Source: Hymenobacter properus (lineage in GTDB: Bacteria > Bacteroidota > Bacteroidia > Cytophagales > Hymenobacteraceae). From it: a stretch of DNA of 64,000 nt. The stretch lies in contig NZ_JADQDP010000003.1 of NCBI RefSeq assembly GCF_015694735.1, positions 868,001 through 932,000 on the forward strand. The letters are read 5' to 3'. This document shows positions 26,628-34,140 of the stretch, one piece after another. How positions within the stretch are numbered: the stretch's first letter is position 1; each line of letters begins with the position of its first letter. Position numbers and translations under genes: made by a program. A model generated the notes under the pieces. The model saw nothing but the letters and a program-made list of their open reading frames with translations, did no database searches and was not told the origin of the DNA.

Positions 26628-26714
26628 ATAGCCGTGCCATTCAACCGTTCGGCCCGATAAAACGCTCTACTTACCAGCGTTTCATCGGGCCGAACGGTTG
26701 AATGGCACGGCTAT
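26628..26714. repeat. 39-bp nearly perfect inverted repeat between convergent genes
   Basis: Arms 26628-26666 and 26676-26714 match at 38 of 39 positions around a 9-base loop. It lies between the convergent genes ending at 26624 and 26769 and could act as a bidirectional terminator. The sequence is unrelated to the GTCAT families. Confidence 0.85.
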
Positions 26715-26768
26715 GCACAGAAACCAAACTGGGAATAAGGCTTTGGTTTCTGCTGCCCACACTTGGCT

Positions 26769-28703
26769 TTAGCGTGAGGCAGGCCCAGGGGTGGGTTGGC
26801 CCTTCGGAAACCACTCGTAGAGCGACTGGCTGCCTTGGTGGGCGATGCGCACCATGTGCTGCTCCTGGATGAACGCCGGCGCGCGTTCAAACACCGCCCG
26901 CATGGTGGGCCGGTCGCGGAGCATGTCGCGGTAGTAGTTGTTGCGTCCGTCGTAGTACGCCGTGTCCAGGTACACCAGAATGGGCCGCTGGTCGAGGCGT
27001 TCCAGCAGGGCCGGCGAAGGGCCGCCGGGCTGGAAAACGGAGTACAGCGCTTCGGCCTGGCCGGTGATGGCGCGGGCAGCCTTGTGCGCCATCAGTGGCA
27101 GCCCCGACACCATCGAGAGCTGGTAGGTGGTGTTGCAGAGCGGGTCGTCGGGGTCTAGGTTGAGGTTGGTGGGTTCGTCGCTCCAGTCGGTGCCTACATG
27201 GTAGAAGGGGATGGGCAAAATGGCCTGGTACCGGCCCTTGGCGGGCCAGCCCAGCAACGTCCGCACCGGCGAGTCGTCGCTGGTGCGCAGCAGGTTGGGG
27301 GCCTGGGCCTGCGTGCGGTAGAAGTGGGTGGCATTCACCGTATCTACCACCAGCAGGGCCACCAGCACCAGCAGCGCCCAGCGCAGCCGCGGAATGAAGC
27401 GCCACCGGGCCACGTACCAGCTGAAGCACAGCACCACCGCCCACCAGAACGGCCAGATGAACCGGCCCAGCGCCCGGAACTGCGTCACGCGGTCCGTCAC
27501 CTTGTGCAGCCAGCGGAACACGTTCAGGTAGTTGTGCAGCACGTAATTGCCATTGTCGAGGTCGATGTTTTCGCCCAGCGCGATGAAAGCCATGGGCACG
27601 CAGGCCAGCAGCAGGCATTGCAGGAAGCCCTCCGTGGCATCGGCCGAAGGCTGGGGCAGGCGGGCCTCGGCCGGCAGCCGCTTTAGCAAGAGCAGCACGC
27701 CCACCAGCAACAGCCCAAACAGCACGAAGCTGGTGAGGTAGGCCGACGACTCGTAGGGCACGCCCGAAGTGCGCTCCAGCGGAAACTGGACCTTATTGTA
27801 GACGTAGCCCTTAAACAGGGCGGTGAACTGAAAGCGCCATTCTATCCAGTCGTAGCCGTTGCTGCCCACGGGCCGCTCGTGAATGCGCGGGTCCAGCGCC
27901 TGCAGCAGGCCCCAAGTGAGGGCCACCGCGCCCACGGCCACGCCCGCCATGCCCAGCAGCAGCGGGCGCCACGGGCGCCCGGCGCGCACGCTCTGGTAAA
28001 GCAGCACCAGCACGAAGAAGCCCATCGTGCCCAGCATAAGCGCCAGGTAGTAGAAGTGAATCCAGGCGGCCAGCACGATGCCCACCAGCAGCACCACAAA
28101 CTGCCGGGCCAGCGGCGCGCCGGCGCGCCAGGCGGCGTACAGCACTTGCAAGCGCCACAGTACAAACAGAATAGCTGGCGTGTATGTCAGGTTCATATGG
28201 CCCACGTTCAGGCGCACAGCCTGCGGGTTGAGCCAAGGCAGGGCCACGCTCAGCAGCACCACAAACCAGGCCGGCAAGCCCAACCGGTGCAGCATCAGCA
28301 CCAGCAGCCCGGTGCTGATAACGAGGCTGGAGAGGATAAAAAGGTCGTAGATGTAGAGGCCGTAGGGGGCCAGCGCGGGCACCGCCTGCACCAGCGCGTG
28401 CAGCGGCGCCACCACAATAGGCGCGCTGTCGGTGTAATACATATACTCGCCAAACGGGTAATTGTGCCCGCGCACCAGCATGCCGTCGCCCATGGGCTGC
28501 TGCAAAAAAGTGGCAATGGAAAAGTAGGACTTGGTGCCGTCGTAGTGGTCAGAAGTGAGGTACTTCCCCGGGTTGAACAGCAGCAGCGAATAGGTGAGCC
28601 CCAGCACAAGTGCCTGCAGAAGCACGGCCGTCAATCCAACCTTGCGTAACGAAAAGGAGGCGTTATCGACTTTCCGAAACGCGGATAGAATGGTGGCTTT
28701 CAT
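26769..28703 (-). CDS. Polytopic membrane protein, GT-C-like
   Basis: 644 aa from the ATG at 28703. One helix (residues about 22-42), then a loop YLTSDHYDGTKSYFS with the acidic residue expected of GT-C enzymes, about eleven more helices to residue 480, and a soluble C-terminal domain of about 160 residues. NPQAVRLNVGHMNLTYTPAI parallels the corresponding region of the protein at 18483-20240, marking paralogues. It is probably one of several enzymes or flippase-like partners building a surface glycan here. The longer in-frame N-terminus to 28817 is rejected because it is not hydrophobic and not needed. Confidence 0.8.
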   Translation of the reverse strand: MKATILSAFRKVDNASFSLRKVGLTAVLLQALVLGLTYSLLLFNPGKYLTSDHYDGTKSYFSIATFLQQPMGDGMLVRGHNYPFGEYMYYTDSAPIVVAPLHALVQAVPALAPYGLYIYDLFILSSLVISTGLLVLMLHRLGLPAWFVVLLSVALPWLNPQAVRLNVGHMNLTYTPAILFVLWRLQVLYAAWRAGAPLARQFVVLLVGIVLAAWIHFYYLALMLGTMGFFVLVLLYQSVRAGRPWRPLLLGMAGVAVGAVALTWGLLQALDPRIHERPVGSNGYDWIEWRFQFTALFKGYVYNKVQFPLERTSGVPYESSAYLTSFVLFGLLLVGVLLLLKRLPAEARLPQPSADATEGFLQCLLLACVPMAFIALGENIDLDNGNYVLHNYLNVFRWLHKVTDRVTQFRALGRFIWPFWWAVVLCFSWYVARWRFIPRLRWALLVLVALLVVDTVNATHFYRTQAQAPNLLRTSDDSPVRTLLGWPAKGRYQAILPIPFYHVGTDWSDEPTNLNLDPDDPLCNTTYQLSMVSGLPLMAHKAARAITGQAEALYSVFQPGGPSPALLERLDQRPILVYLDTAYYDGRNNYYRDMLRDRPTMRAVFERAPAFIQEQHMVRIAHQGSQSLYEWFPKGQPTPGPASR

Positions 28704-28862
28704 GAAAAAAAGGATGGGGCAGACGCAAACAGCCCGCAAGTTAGAACAGCCCTTGCGAATGGTTGAGGGGCCAAAAAACGTAGCAGCCCGGGGGCAGCCG
28801 CTTCCAGCCAGCTCCAACCTGCGCTTGCGTGCACAAACGCCGCTGGCGCTGGTTCCGCGCCG

Positions 28863-29705
28863 TTAGTTAGAAGGCTGCCCGCTCTTTGGGGCTGCTCCGG
28901 GCTGGGCCAGCGCCTGGCGCGTGCGGCGCAGCGCCTCGTCGTAGGCCCCGCGGGCGGCGCGGCGCCGGAGCTGATGCAGCTCCCGAAACCCGTCGAGGCC
29001 GCTGAACAGGCCCACTTTGCTACCGGCGGCGTCGTTCCAGCGCACGGGCCGCTCCAGCAGGCGCAGGCCGGCCTGGTGGGCGAGGTAAATCAGCTCCACG
29101 TCGAAACCGAACCGGTCGAGCACCGCGCCTTCAATCACGGGCCGGCAGACGGCCAGGCGGAATGCCTTGAAGCCGCACTGCGTGTCGGCGTAGGGCAGGC
29201 CGGTGGCCCACTGCATAATTTGGTTGAAGACCCGGCCGCTGTATTCGCGCAGCCAGGGCTGGTGCACGCCAATGAGGCTGCGGTCGAGAGCCCGCGAGCC
29301 AAACACCACGTCGTAGTGCCCGTCCAGAATGGGGTCGACCACCTTGTGCAACTCCTCAATGGGCGTCGAGAGGTCGGCGTCGGAAAACAGGGCCACGGTG
29401 CCGGCGGCGGCCAGCAGGCCCTGGCGCACGGCGTAGCCCTTGCCCCGGTTGGCGGGGTAGCTGATGAGGCGGGTGGCAATGGGGCCGGGGTGGGCGGCGA
29501 AGTAGCCCTCCACAATGCGGCCGGTGTCGTCCGTCGAGCCGTCGCTCACCACTATCAACTCGCTGCTGAACGGCTGCGCGTGCAGGTAAACCAGCACCTG
29601 TTCGATGGTGCGGCCCACCCGTGCGGCTTCGTTGTAGGCCGGAATGATGACGGAGAGAACGGGCAAGCGAGATGAAAAAAGCGAAACCAAAAGCGCACCG
29701 CCCAA
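28863..29705 (-). CDS. GT2 family glycosyltransferase (dolichyl-phosphate glucosyltransferase type)
   Basis: Up to 280 aa. LSVIIPAYNEAARVGRTIEQ, VVSDGSTDDT, YPANRGKGYAVRQG, ALFSDADLSTPIEEL (D-x-D) and ADTQCGFKAFR follow the pattern of dolichyl-phosphate beta-glucosyltransferase (Alg5)-like enzymes, which load a sugar onto polyprenyl phosphate. The start is uncertain: the TTG at 29705 lies about nine bases after the predicted transcription start, and another TTG at 29666 would begin right at the domain. The last 30 residues are Arg/Ala/Pro-rich. Confidence 0.88.
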   Translation of the reverse strand: MGGALLVSLFSSRLPVLSVIIPAYNEAARVGRTIEQVLVYLHAQPFSSELIVVSDGSTDDTGRIVEGYFAAHPGPIATRLISYPANRGKGYAVRQGLLAAAGTVALFSDADLSTPIEELHKVVDPILDGHYDVVFGSRALDRSLIGVHQPWLREYSGRVFNQIMQWATGLPYADTQCGFKAFRLAVCRPVIEGAVLDRFGFDVELIYLAHQAGLRLLERPVRWNDAAGSKVGLFSGLDGFRELHQLRRRAARGAYDEALRRTRQALAQPGAAPKSGQPSN

Positions 29706-29720
29706 GACAAAGCAGCGCTA

Positions 29721-29728
29721 CAAAGCTA
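29721..29728 (-). promoter_or_regulatory. -7 promoter motif TAGCTTTG (minus strand)
   Basis: Exact TAnnTTTG match on the minus strand, upstream of the GT2 gene at 28863-29705. Forms a divergent promoter region with the plus-strand motif at 29895. Confidence 0.5.
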
Positions 29729-29894
29729 GCGACTGCCCGTGCTTTTTCCTTGTTCCTTTTTTGCAAAACGCGTAGGGCTGCACAGCTCCCCAAGCCTGCC
29801 CAACGAGGCATTATCAGCGTACTTACCGGCCGGTGAGAAGCTGCGTTTTAGAATGCTGAAAAGGCAGTGCGCACCGTTATGGCCCGGGGCTGGG

Positions 29895-29902
29895 TATTTT
29901 TG
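29895..29902 (+). promoter_or_regulatory. -7 promoter motif TATTTTTG
   Basis: Exact TAnnTTTG match. It excludes the earlier in-frame starts of the downstream GT2 gene and leaves ATG 29955 or GTG 29991. Confidence 0.5.
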
Positions 29903-29954
29903 GAGCCCGGCCCGGCGCGGCCCAGGAGCAGCGCATCGGGCGCCTGCCCTTATT

Positions 29955-30941
29955 ATGGCCGTTCGCGGCCGGCATACTGCATTTATTCGCGTGGAGCTAT
30001 CCGTCGTCATTCCCCTCTACAATGAGGAAGCCAACCTGGGCGAGTTGTACCAGCGCCTGCTGCGCGTGCTGGAACCCCTGGCCCTGCCCGGCGGCTTCGA
30101 GCTGGTGTTCGTCAACGACGGCTCGCGCGACCACACGCTGCCCCTGCTGCTGGCCCTGGCCGCCCGCGACATGCGGGTGCGCTACATCGACCTGAGCCGC
30201 AACTTCGGCCACCAGATTGCCGTGACCGCTGGCCTGGACCGGGCCACGGGCGCGGCCGTTGTCATCATCGACGCCGACCTGCAGGACCCGCCCGAGCTCA
30301 TTCCGCTCCTGCGCGACAAGCTGCGCGAAGGACATGACGTAGTGTATGCCAAGCGGCGCTCGCGCCAGGGCGACAGCGCCGCCAAGCGCCTCACGGCTCG
30401 CCTGTTTTACCGGCTGCTGGCACGCATCACGCACGTTTCCATCCCGGTCGATACCGGCGACTTTCGCATCGTTTCGCGCAAGGTGGTGGAGGGGCTGCGC
30501 CAGATGCCGGAGCAGAACAAGTTCATCCGCGGCCAGATTTCCTGGATGGGCTACCGCCAAACATTCATCGAGTACGACCGCGCCGAGCGGGCCGGCGGCG
30601 CCACCGGCTACACCTACCGCAAGATGATGCGCCTGGCCCTCGACGGCATCACCGCCTTCTCCGACGTGCCGCTGAAGGTGGCCACCATTAGTGGGTTTTT
30701 AGTGTCGGGCATTGCTTTTCTGGTGGCGCTCTACACGCTGTATGCCCGCTTCATCACCCGCGACTACCAGCCGGGCTGGGCCTCGCTCATGCTGAGCATT
30801 CTGTTTTTGGGCGGCGTGCAGCTGATTTCGGTGGGAATCATCGGCGAGTACATCGCCCGGCTGTCGGCCAATGTGCGCCAGCGCCCACTGTATTTGATTT
30901 CGGACACAAACATGCCGCCGGATTTGCCGCTGGTAAAGTAG
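29955..30941 (+). CDS. GT2 glycosyltransferase with two C-terminal membrane helices (GtrB/ArnC type)
   Basis: 328 aa from ATG 29955; GTG 29991 is equally possible and begins right at ELSVVIPLYNEE. The domain includes FVNDGSRDHT, YIDLSRNFGHQ, the catalytic IDADLQDPPELI, YAKRRSRQGDS and DTGDFRIVSRKV. Two transmembrane helices near the end (FLVSGIAFLVALYTLY, LMLSILFLGGVQLISVGIIGEY) are typical of bactoprenol glucosyl-/glycosyltransferases that load a sugar onto undecaprenyl phosphate at the inner membrane. It would provide donor for the GT-C enzymes nearby. Confidence 0.92.
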   Translation: MAVRGRHTAFIRVELSVVIPLYNEEANLGELYQRLLRVLEPLALPGGFELVFVNDGSRDHTLPLLLALAARDMRVRYIDLSRNFGHQIAVTAGLDRATGAAVVIIDADLQDPPELIPLLRDKLREGHDVVYAKRRSRQGDSAAKRLTARLFYRLLARITHVSIPVDTGDFRIVSRKVVEGLRQMPEQNKFIRGQISWMGYRQTFIEYDRAERAGGATGYTYRKMMRLALDGITAFSDVPLKVATISGFLVSGIAFLVALYTLYARFITRDYQPGWASLMLSILFLGGVQLISVGIIGEYIARLSANVRQRPLYLISDTNMPPDLPLVK

Positions 30942-30970
30942 CGTCGGCGGCGTCAGTGTACGCGGGTTGT

Positions 30971-30978
30971 TAGCTTTG
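30971..30978 (+). promoter_or_regulatory. -7 promoter motif TAGCTTTG
   Basis: Exact TAnnTTTG match 20 bases before the aldehyde dehydrogenase ATG at 30999, giving a leader of about 15 bases. Confidence 0.6.
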
Positions 30979-30998
30979 CTCACCCACTCCCCTCGCTT

Positions 30999-32441
30999 AT
31001 GCTGCGCATCCAGAATTACATCAACGGCCAGCTGGTAGCCCCGCAGGCCGGCCGCTACCTCGACAACGTGGAGCCCGCCACCGGCCAGGTCTACGGCCAG
31101 ATTCCCGACTCCGGCCCCGAAGACGTGGCCGCCGCCGTGGACGCCGCCGAAGCCGCCCTGCCCGCCTGGCGCGCCCTGCCCGCCGAAGACCGGGGCCGCC
31201 TGCTGGTGCGCATCGCCGACTTCATTGACGCCAACCTGGAGCGTCTGGCCCGCGCCGAAAGCCAGGACAACGGCAAGCCGCTCAGCCTAGCCCGGGTGAT
31301 GGACATTCCGCGGGCCGCCAGCAACTTTCACTTCTTCGGCACCGCCGCGGGCCACTTCGCCACCGAAGCCCACGTGCAGGAGGGCGTGGCCGTGAACTAT
31401 ACCGTGCGCCACCCCGTGGGCGTGGTGGGCTGCATCTCGCCCTGGAATCTACCGCTCTATCTCTTCTCCTGGAAAATAGCGCCGGCCCTGGCCGTGGGCT
31501 GCTGCGTGGTTGCCAAGCCGTCGGAAATCACCCCCGCTACGGCTTTCTTACTAAGCGAGCTGTGCATCGAAGCGGGCCTGCCCGCGGGCGTGCTCAACAT
31601 CGTGCACGGCAACGGGCCAAATTGCGGGCAAGCCATTGTGGAGCATCCGGGTATCAAGGCCATCAGCTTCACGGGCGGCACGGCCACCGGGCGGCACCTG
31701 GCGGCCACGGCTGCGCCCATGTTCAAAAAGCTCAGTCTGGAACTAGGCGGTAAGAACCCCAACATCGTTTTCGCCGACTGCGACCTGGCCGCGGCCGTAG
31801 CCACCAGCATCCGCAGCAGCTTCGCCAACCAGGGCCAGATTTGCCTCTGCGGCTCCCGCATTTTCGTGGAGCGGCCCATCTACGAGGCTTTCAAAACCGA
31901 GTTTCTGAAGCAGCTCAAGGACCAGCGCATCGGCGACCCCCTCGAAGCTGACACCAAGCAGGGCGCCCTGGTCAGCGAAGCGCATCTAAACAAGGTGCTG
32001 GCCTATATCCAGCTGGCACACGAGGAAGGCGGCACGCTGCTGGCCGGTGGCCACCGCGCCACGGTGCCCGGCCGCTGCGAAAACGGCTACTTCCTGGAGC
32101 CCACCGTGTTTGAAAACCTGCCTTACGACTGCCGGGTGAACCAGGAGGAGATTTTCGGCCCCGTCGTCACCCTCACGCCCTTCGACACCGACGAGGAAGC
32201 CCTGCTGATGGCCAACAGCACCGACTACGGCCTCTCGGCCACCCTCTGGACGCGCGACCTGCAGCGCGCGCACCGCGTGGCCCACCAACTGCACTCCGGC
32301 ATCGTGTGGGTGAATACCTGGCTGCACCGTGACCTGCGCACGCCCTTCGGCGGCATGAAAAACTCCGGCGTGGGCCGCGAAGGCGGGCTAGAGGCTTTGC
32401 GTTTCTTCACCGAAGCGCAGAACGTGTGCGTGAAGCTGTGA
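30999..32441 (+). CDS. 2-aminomuconate 6-semialdehyde dehydrogenase-type aldehyde dehydrogenase
   Basis: 480-aa NAD-dependent aldehyde dehydrogenase. N150 (SPWNLPLY), general base E248 (SLELGGKNP) and nucleophile C282 (NQGQICLCGSR) are present. The C-terminal GGMKNSGVGREGG and EAQNVCVKL are typical of the ALDH8A1/AmnC/NbaE group that oxidises 2-aminomuconate semialdehyde or 2-hydroxymuconate semialdehyde. With ACMSD encoded in the window, the aminomuconate step is the likely role. It is 13 kb from the other kynurenine genes and has its own promoter. The stop overlaps the next start. Confidence 0.92.
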   Translation: MLRIQNYINGQLVAPQAGRYLDNVEPATGQVYGQIPDSGPEDVAAAVDAAEAALPAWRALPAEDRGRLLVRIADFIDANLERLARAESQDNGKPLSLARVMDIPRAASNFHFFGTAAGHFATEAHVQEGVAVNYTVRHPVGVVGCISPWNLPLYLFSWKIAPALAVGCCVVAKPSEITPATAFLLSELCIEAGLPAGVLNIVHGNGPNCGQAIVEHPGIKAISFTGGTATGRHLAATAAPMFKKLSLELGGKNPNIVFADCDLAAAVATSIRSSFANQGQICLCGSRIFVERPIYEAFKTEFLKQLKDQRIGDPLEADTKQGALVSEAHLNKVLAYIQLAHEEGGTLLAGGHRATVPGRCENGYFLEPTVFENLPYDCRVNQEEIFGPVVTLTPFDTDEEALLMANSTDYGLSATLWTRDLQRAHRVAHQLHSGIVWVNTWLHRDLRTPFGGMKNSGVGREGGLEALRFFTEAQNVCVKL

Positions 32442-32818
32442 ACCCCCTGAGCGCCCGGGTCAGCTTTGGTGAGAAAGCATTGCGTTTCGCGGCTGCGGGT
32501 GTTCTCGTGCTGTTTCTTCACTTTTGCCTGACCGCGTTTGCCGGTTGGGTACAGGAGCAAACCGTCCCGCCGAATATTTCACCAGATGCTGGCCAGAATT
32601 GGATGCAAAGGCATTACGTGCCGGCTTATCCCAACTATTCGGCTTTCTATGCCGCAGGCATTCTGCTGGCTGGAAATATCATCACTGCCATTGGGTTTTA
32701 TCTACTCGGCAGAACCCCACGGGTTCCGGAGCTTTTAGCAGTAGCCATATCGTGGGCTTTGGCTGGTTTCTGTGAGCTCGTGTACCTGTTTCTTATGTTG
32801 GCTTTCAATACGCCTTAA
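32438..32818 (+). CDS. Small membrane protein of unknown function
   Basis: 126 aa from the GTG at 32438, overlapping the aldehyde dehydrogenase stop (GTGA), so probably translationally coupled. Three hydrophobic segments: ALRFAAAGVLVLFLHFCLTAF, FYAAGILLAGNIITAIGFYLLG (split in reading) and LLAVAISWALAGFCELVYLFLML. The loop between the first two holds YVPAYPNYS. Codon use is less GC-rich than its neighbours, which hints at a more recent arrival. Convergent with the Uma2 pseudogene. No family recognised. Confidence 0.6.
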   Translation: MNPLSARVSFGEKALRFAAAGVLVLFLHFCLTAFAGWVQEQTVPPNISPDAGQNWMQRHYVPAYPNYSAFYAAGILLAGNIITAIGFYLLGRTPRVPELLAVAISWALAGFCELVYLFLMLAFNTP

Positions 32819-32828
32819 AGAACGCACG

Positions 32829-33430
32829 CTAAGACACTCCAACGCCCGCATACACCTCCGCCAGCGGCACTTGGCAGGCTATGCTGCTGAGGTCCAGCAC
32901 AGCGCTGGGTCGCGGGTTTCGGTCAGCACCCAGCGGCCCAGCTCATCCTGCGAATACAGCTCGGCGTGCACGGTCTGCGCGTCCATAATGAGGTATTGCC
33001 GCAGGATGGGAATCTGGCGGTAGTACATGAACTTCTCCCAGGTCGTTATTAGCTGTAGAGGGCGAAAGCACTTTCACCAGCAGCGTGGGGTTGAGCAGCG
33101 TATCAAACTTTTTCTCTCTTTGTTGAACTCCGGCTGGCCGCATACCACGGTCAAATCGGGGTAAACGTAGGCGCTGCCGCTCAGAATCTGGAGCCGCTGG
33201 TCGCTGCCTACGGCCGAGCAGTTTTTACCGCGCAACTGGCTGCCGATTTCGACCGTGAGGTTGGTACAAATGCGGTTATGGGCATAGCTGGCCCCGGCCA
33301 TAGCCCGAATGACGCCTTCAAAGTATTCGTGCTTGCATTCGGCCTCGCGTTCCATGCGCAGGTAATCTTCGGCTGAGACGTAGTTGGTCGGGTCAGTTTG
33401 GAACGCGGGCAGTGCCGTGAGGCAGTCGGA
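32829..33430 (-). pseudogene. Uma2 family (PD-(D/E)XK-like) endonuclease, frameshifted
   Basis: Reading the minus strand in three frames restores a whole Uma2 protein: NYVSAEDYLRMEREAE, KHEYFEGVIRAMAG, SAYVYPDLTVVCGQPEF in one frame; then LLNPTLLVKVLSPSTANNDLG in the next; then EKFMYYRQIPILRQYLIMD in a third; and finally CQVPLAEVYAGVGVS back after another shift. Breaks lie near 33115, 33037 (one G missing in the DLGEKF codons) and about 32885. No in-frame start precedes the first block. The catalytic PD and the later Glu/Lys region are all present but cannot be made as one protein. Its promoter motif at 33445 is intact. Confidence 0.85.
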
Positions 33431-33444
33431 TTGAGGGAATTACC

Positions 33445-33452
33445 CAAAAGTA
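33445..33452 (-). promoter_or_regulatory. -7 promoter motif TACTTTTG (minus strand)
   Basis: Exact TAnnTTTG match upstream of the Uma2 pseudogene. It lies back to back with the plus-strand motif at 33476. Confidence 0.5.
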
Positions 33453-33475
33453 CGAACCCAACCCCGCCCCGGGCT

Positions 33476-33483
33476 TACCTTTG
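33476..33483 (+). promoter_or_regulatory. -7 promoter motif TACCTTTG, start of the nucleotide-sugar operon
   Basis: Exact TAnnTTTG match 26 bases before the ATG at 33510; probably drives 33510-39837. Confidence 0.6.
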
Positions 33484-33509
33484 CCGGGCCAAACTCCTTG
33501 CCTGCCCGC

Positions 33510-34136
33510 ATGCCGCACGCTACGCCCGATTACTACGCCCATCCCACCGCCGTCCTCGACGAGGGCTGCCAGATAGGCCGGGGTAGCCGCGTGTGGCATT
33601 TCTGCCACATCAGCGCGGGGGCCGACATTGGCGAAGATTGCAACCTGGGCCAGAACGTTTTCGTAGCCGACGGCGTAGTGCTGGGCCGCAACGTGAAGGT
33701 GCAAAATAACGTGAGTCTCTACGGCGGTGTCATCTGCGAAGACGACGTGTTTCTGGGCCCCTCTGTGGTGTTCACCAACGTGAAAAATCCGCGCAGTGCC
33801 GTGCCCCGCAAGGGCGCTGGCCAGTACCAGACCACCTACCTGGAGCAGGGCGTCACCATTGGGGCCAATGCCACCATTGTGTGCGGCACCCGGCTGGGGC
33901 GCTACGCCTTTGTGGGCGCGGGCAGTGTGGTCACGCACGACGTACCGGCCTATGCCCTCGTATACGGCGCGCCCGCCCGGCCGCAGGGCTGGATGAGCGC
34001 CTTCGGGCACCGCCTCCAGTTCGACGCCGACCGCCGGGCCACCTGCCCCGAAAGCGGCGAACAATACGAGCTTAGCGCCGACGAACAATCGGTGCGCCCG
34101 CTCGCCAAAACCGAAAAACGAACCTCGAAAATCTAA
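33510..34136 (+). CDS. WlbB/WbpD-like sugar N-acetyltransferase (left-handed beta-helix)
   Basis: 208 aa. Hexapeptide-repeat protein: AVLDEGCQIGRGSRVWHF, ADIGEDCNLGQNVFV, VVLGRNVKVQNNVSLYGGV, VTIGANATIVCGTRLGRY. The block VFTNVKNPRSAV and the ending GAPARPQGWMS are hallmarks of UDP-2-acetamido-3-amino-2,3-dideoxy-glucuronate N-acetyltransferase (WlbB/WbpD). The catalytic His in this family would be in WHFCHI or in the central repeats. The C-terminus (CPESGEQYEL) is an added zinc-ribbon-like half. First gene of the sugar operon, four bases before the dehydrogenase gene. No 3-amino-sugar aminotransferase is seen in the window. Confidence 0.9.
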   Translation: MPHATPDYYAHPTAVLDEGCQIGRGSRVWHFCHISAGADIGEDCNLGQNVFVADGVVLGRNVKVQNNVSLYGGVICEDDVFLGPSVVFTNVKNPRSAVPRKGAGQYQTTYLEQGVTIGANATIVCGTRLGRYAFVGAGSVVTHDVPAYALVYGAPARPQGWMSAFGHRLQFDADRRATCPESGEQYELSADEQSVRPLAKTEKRTSKI

Positions 34137-34140
34137 CTAC

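Noticed and set aside
28704-28817. Upstream in-frame start for the membrane protein at 28703
   Set aside because: The extra 38 residues are polar and precede a normal start and membrane helix.
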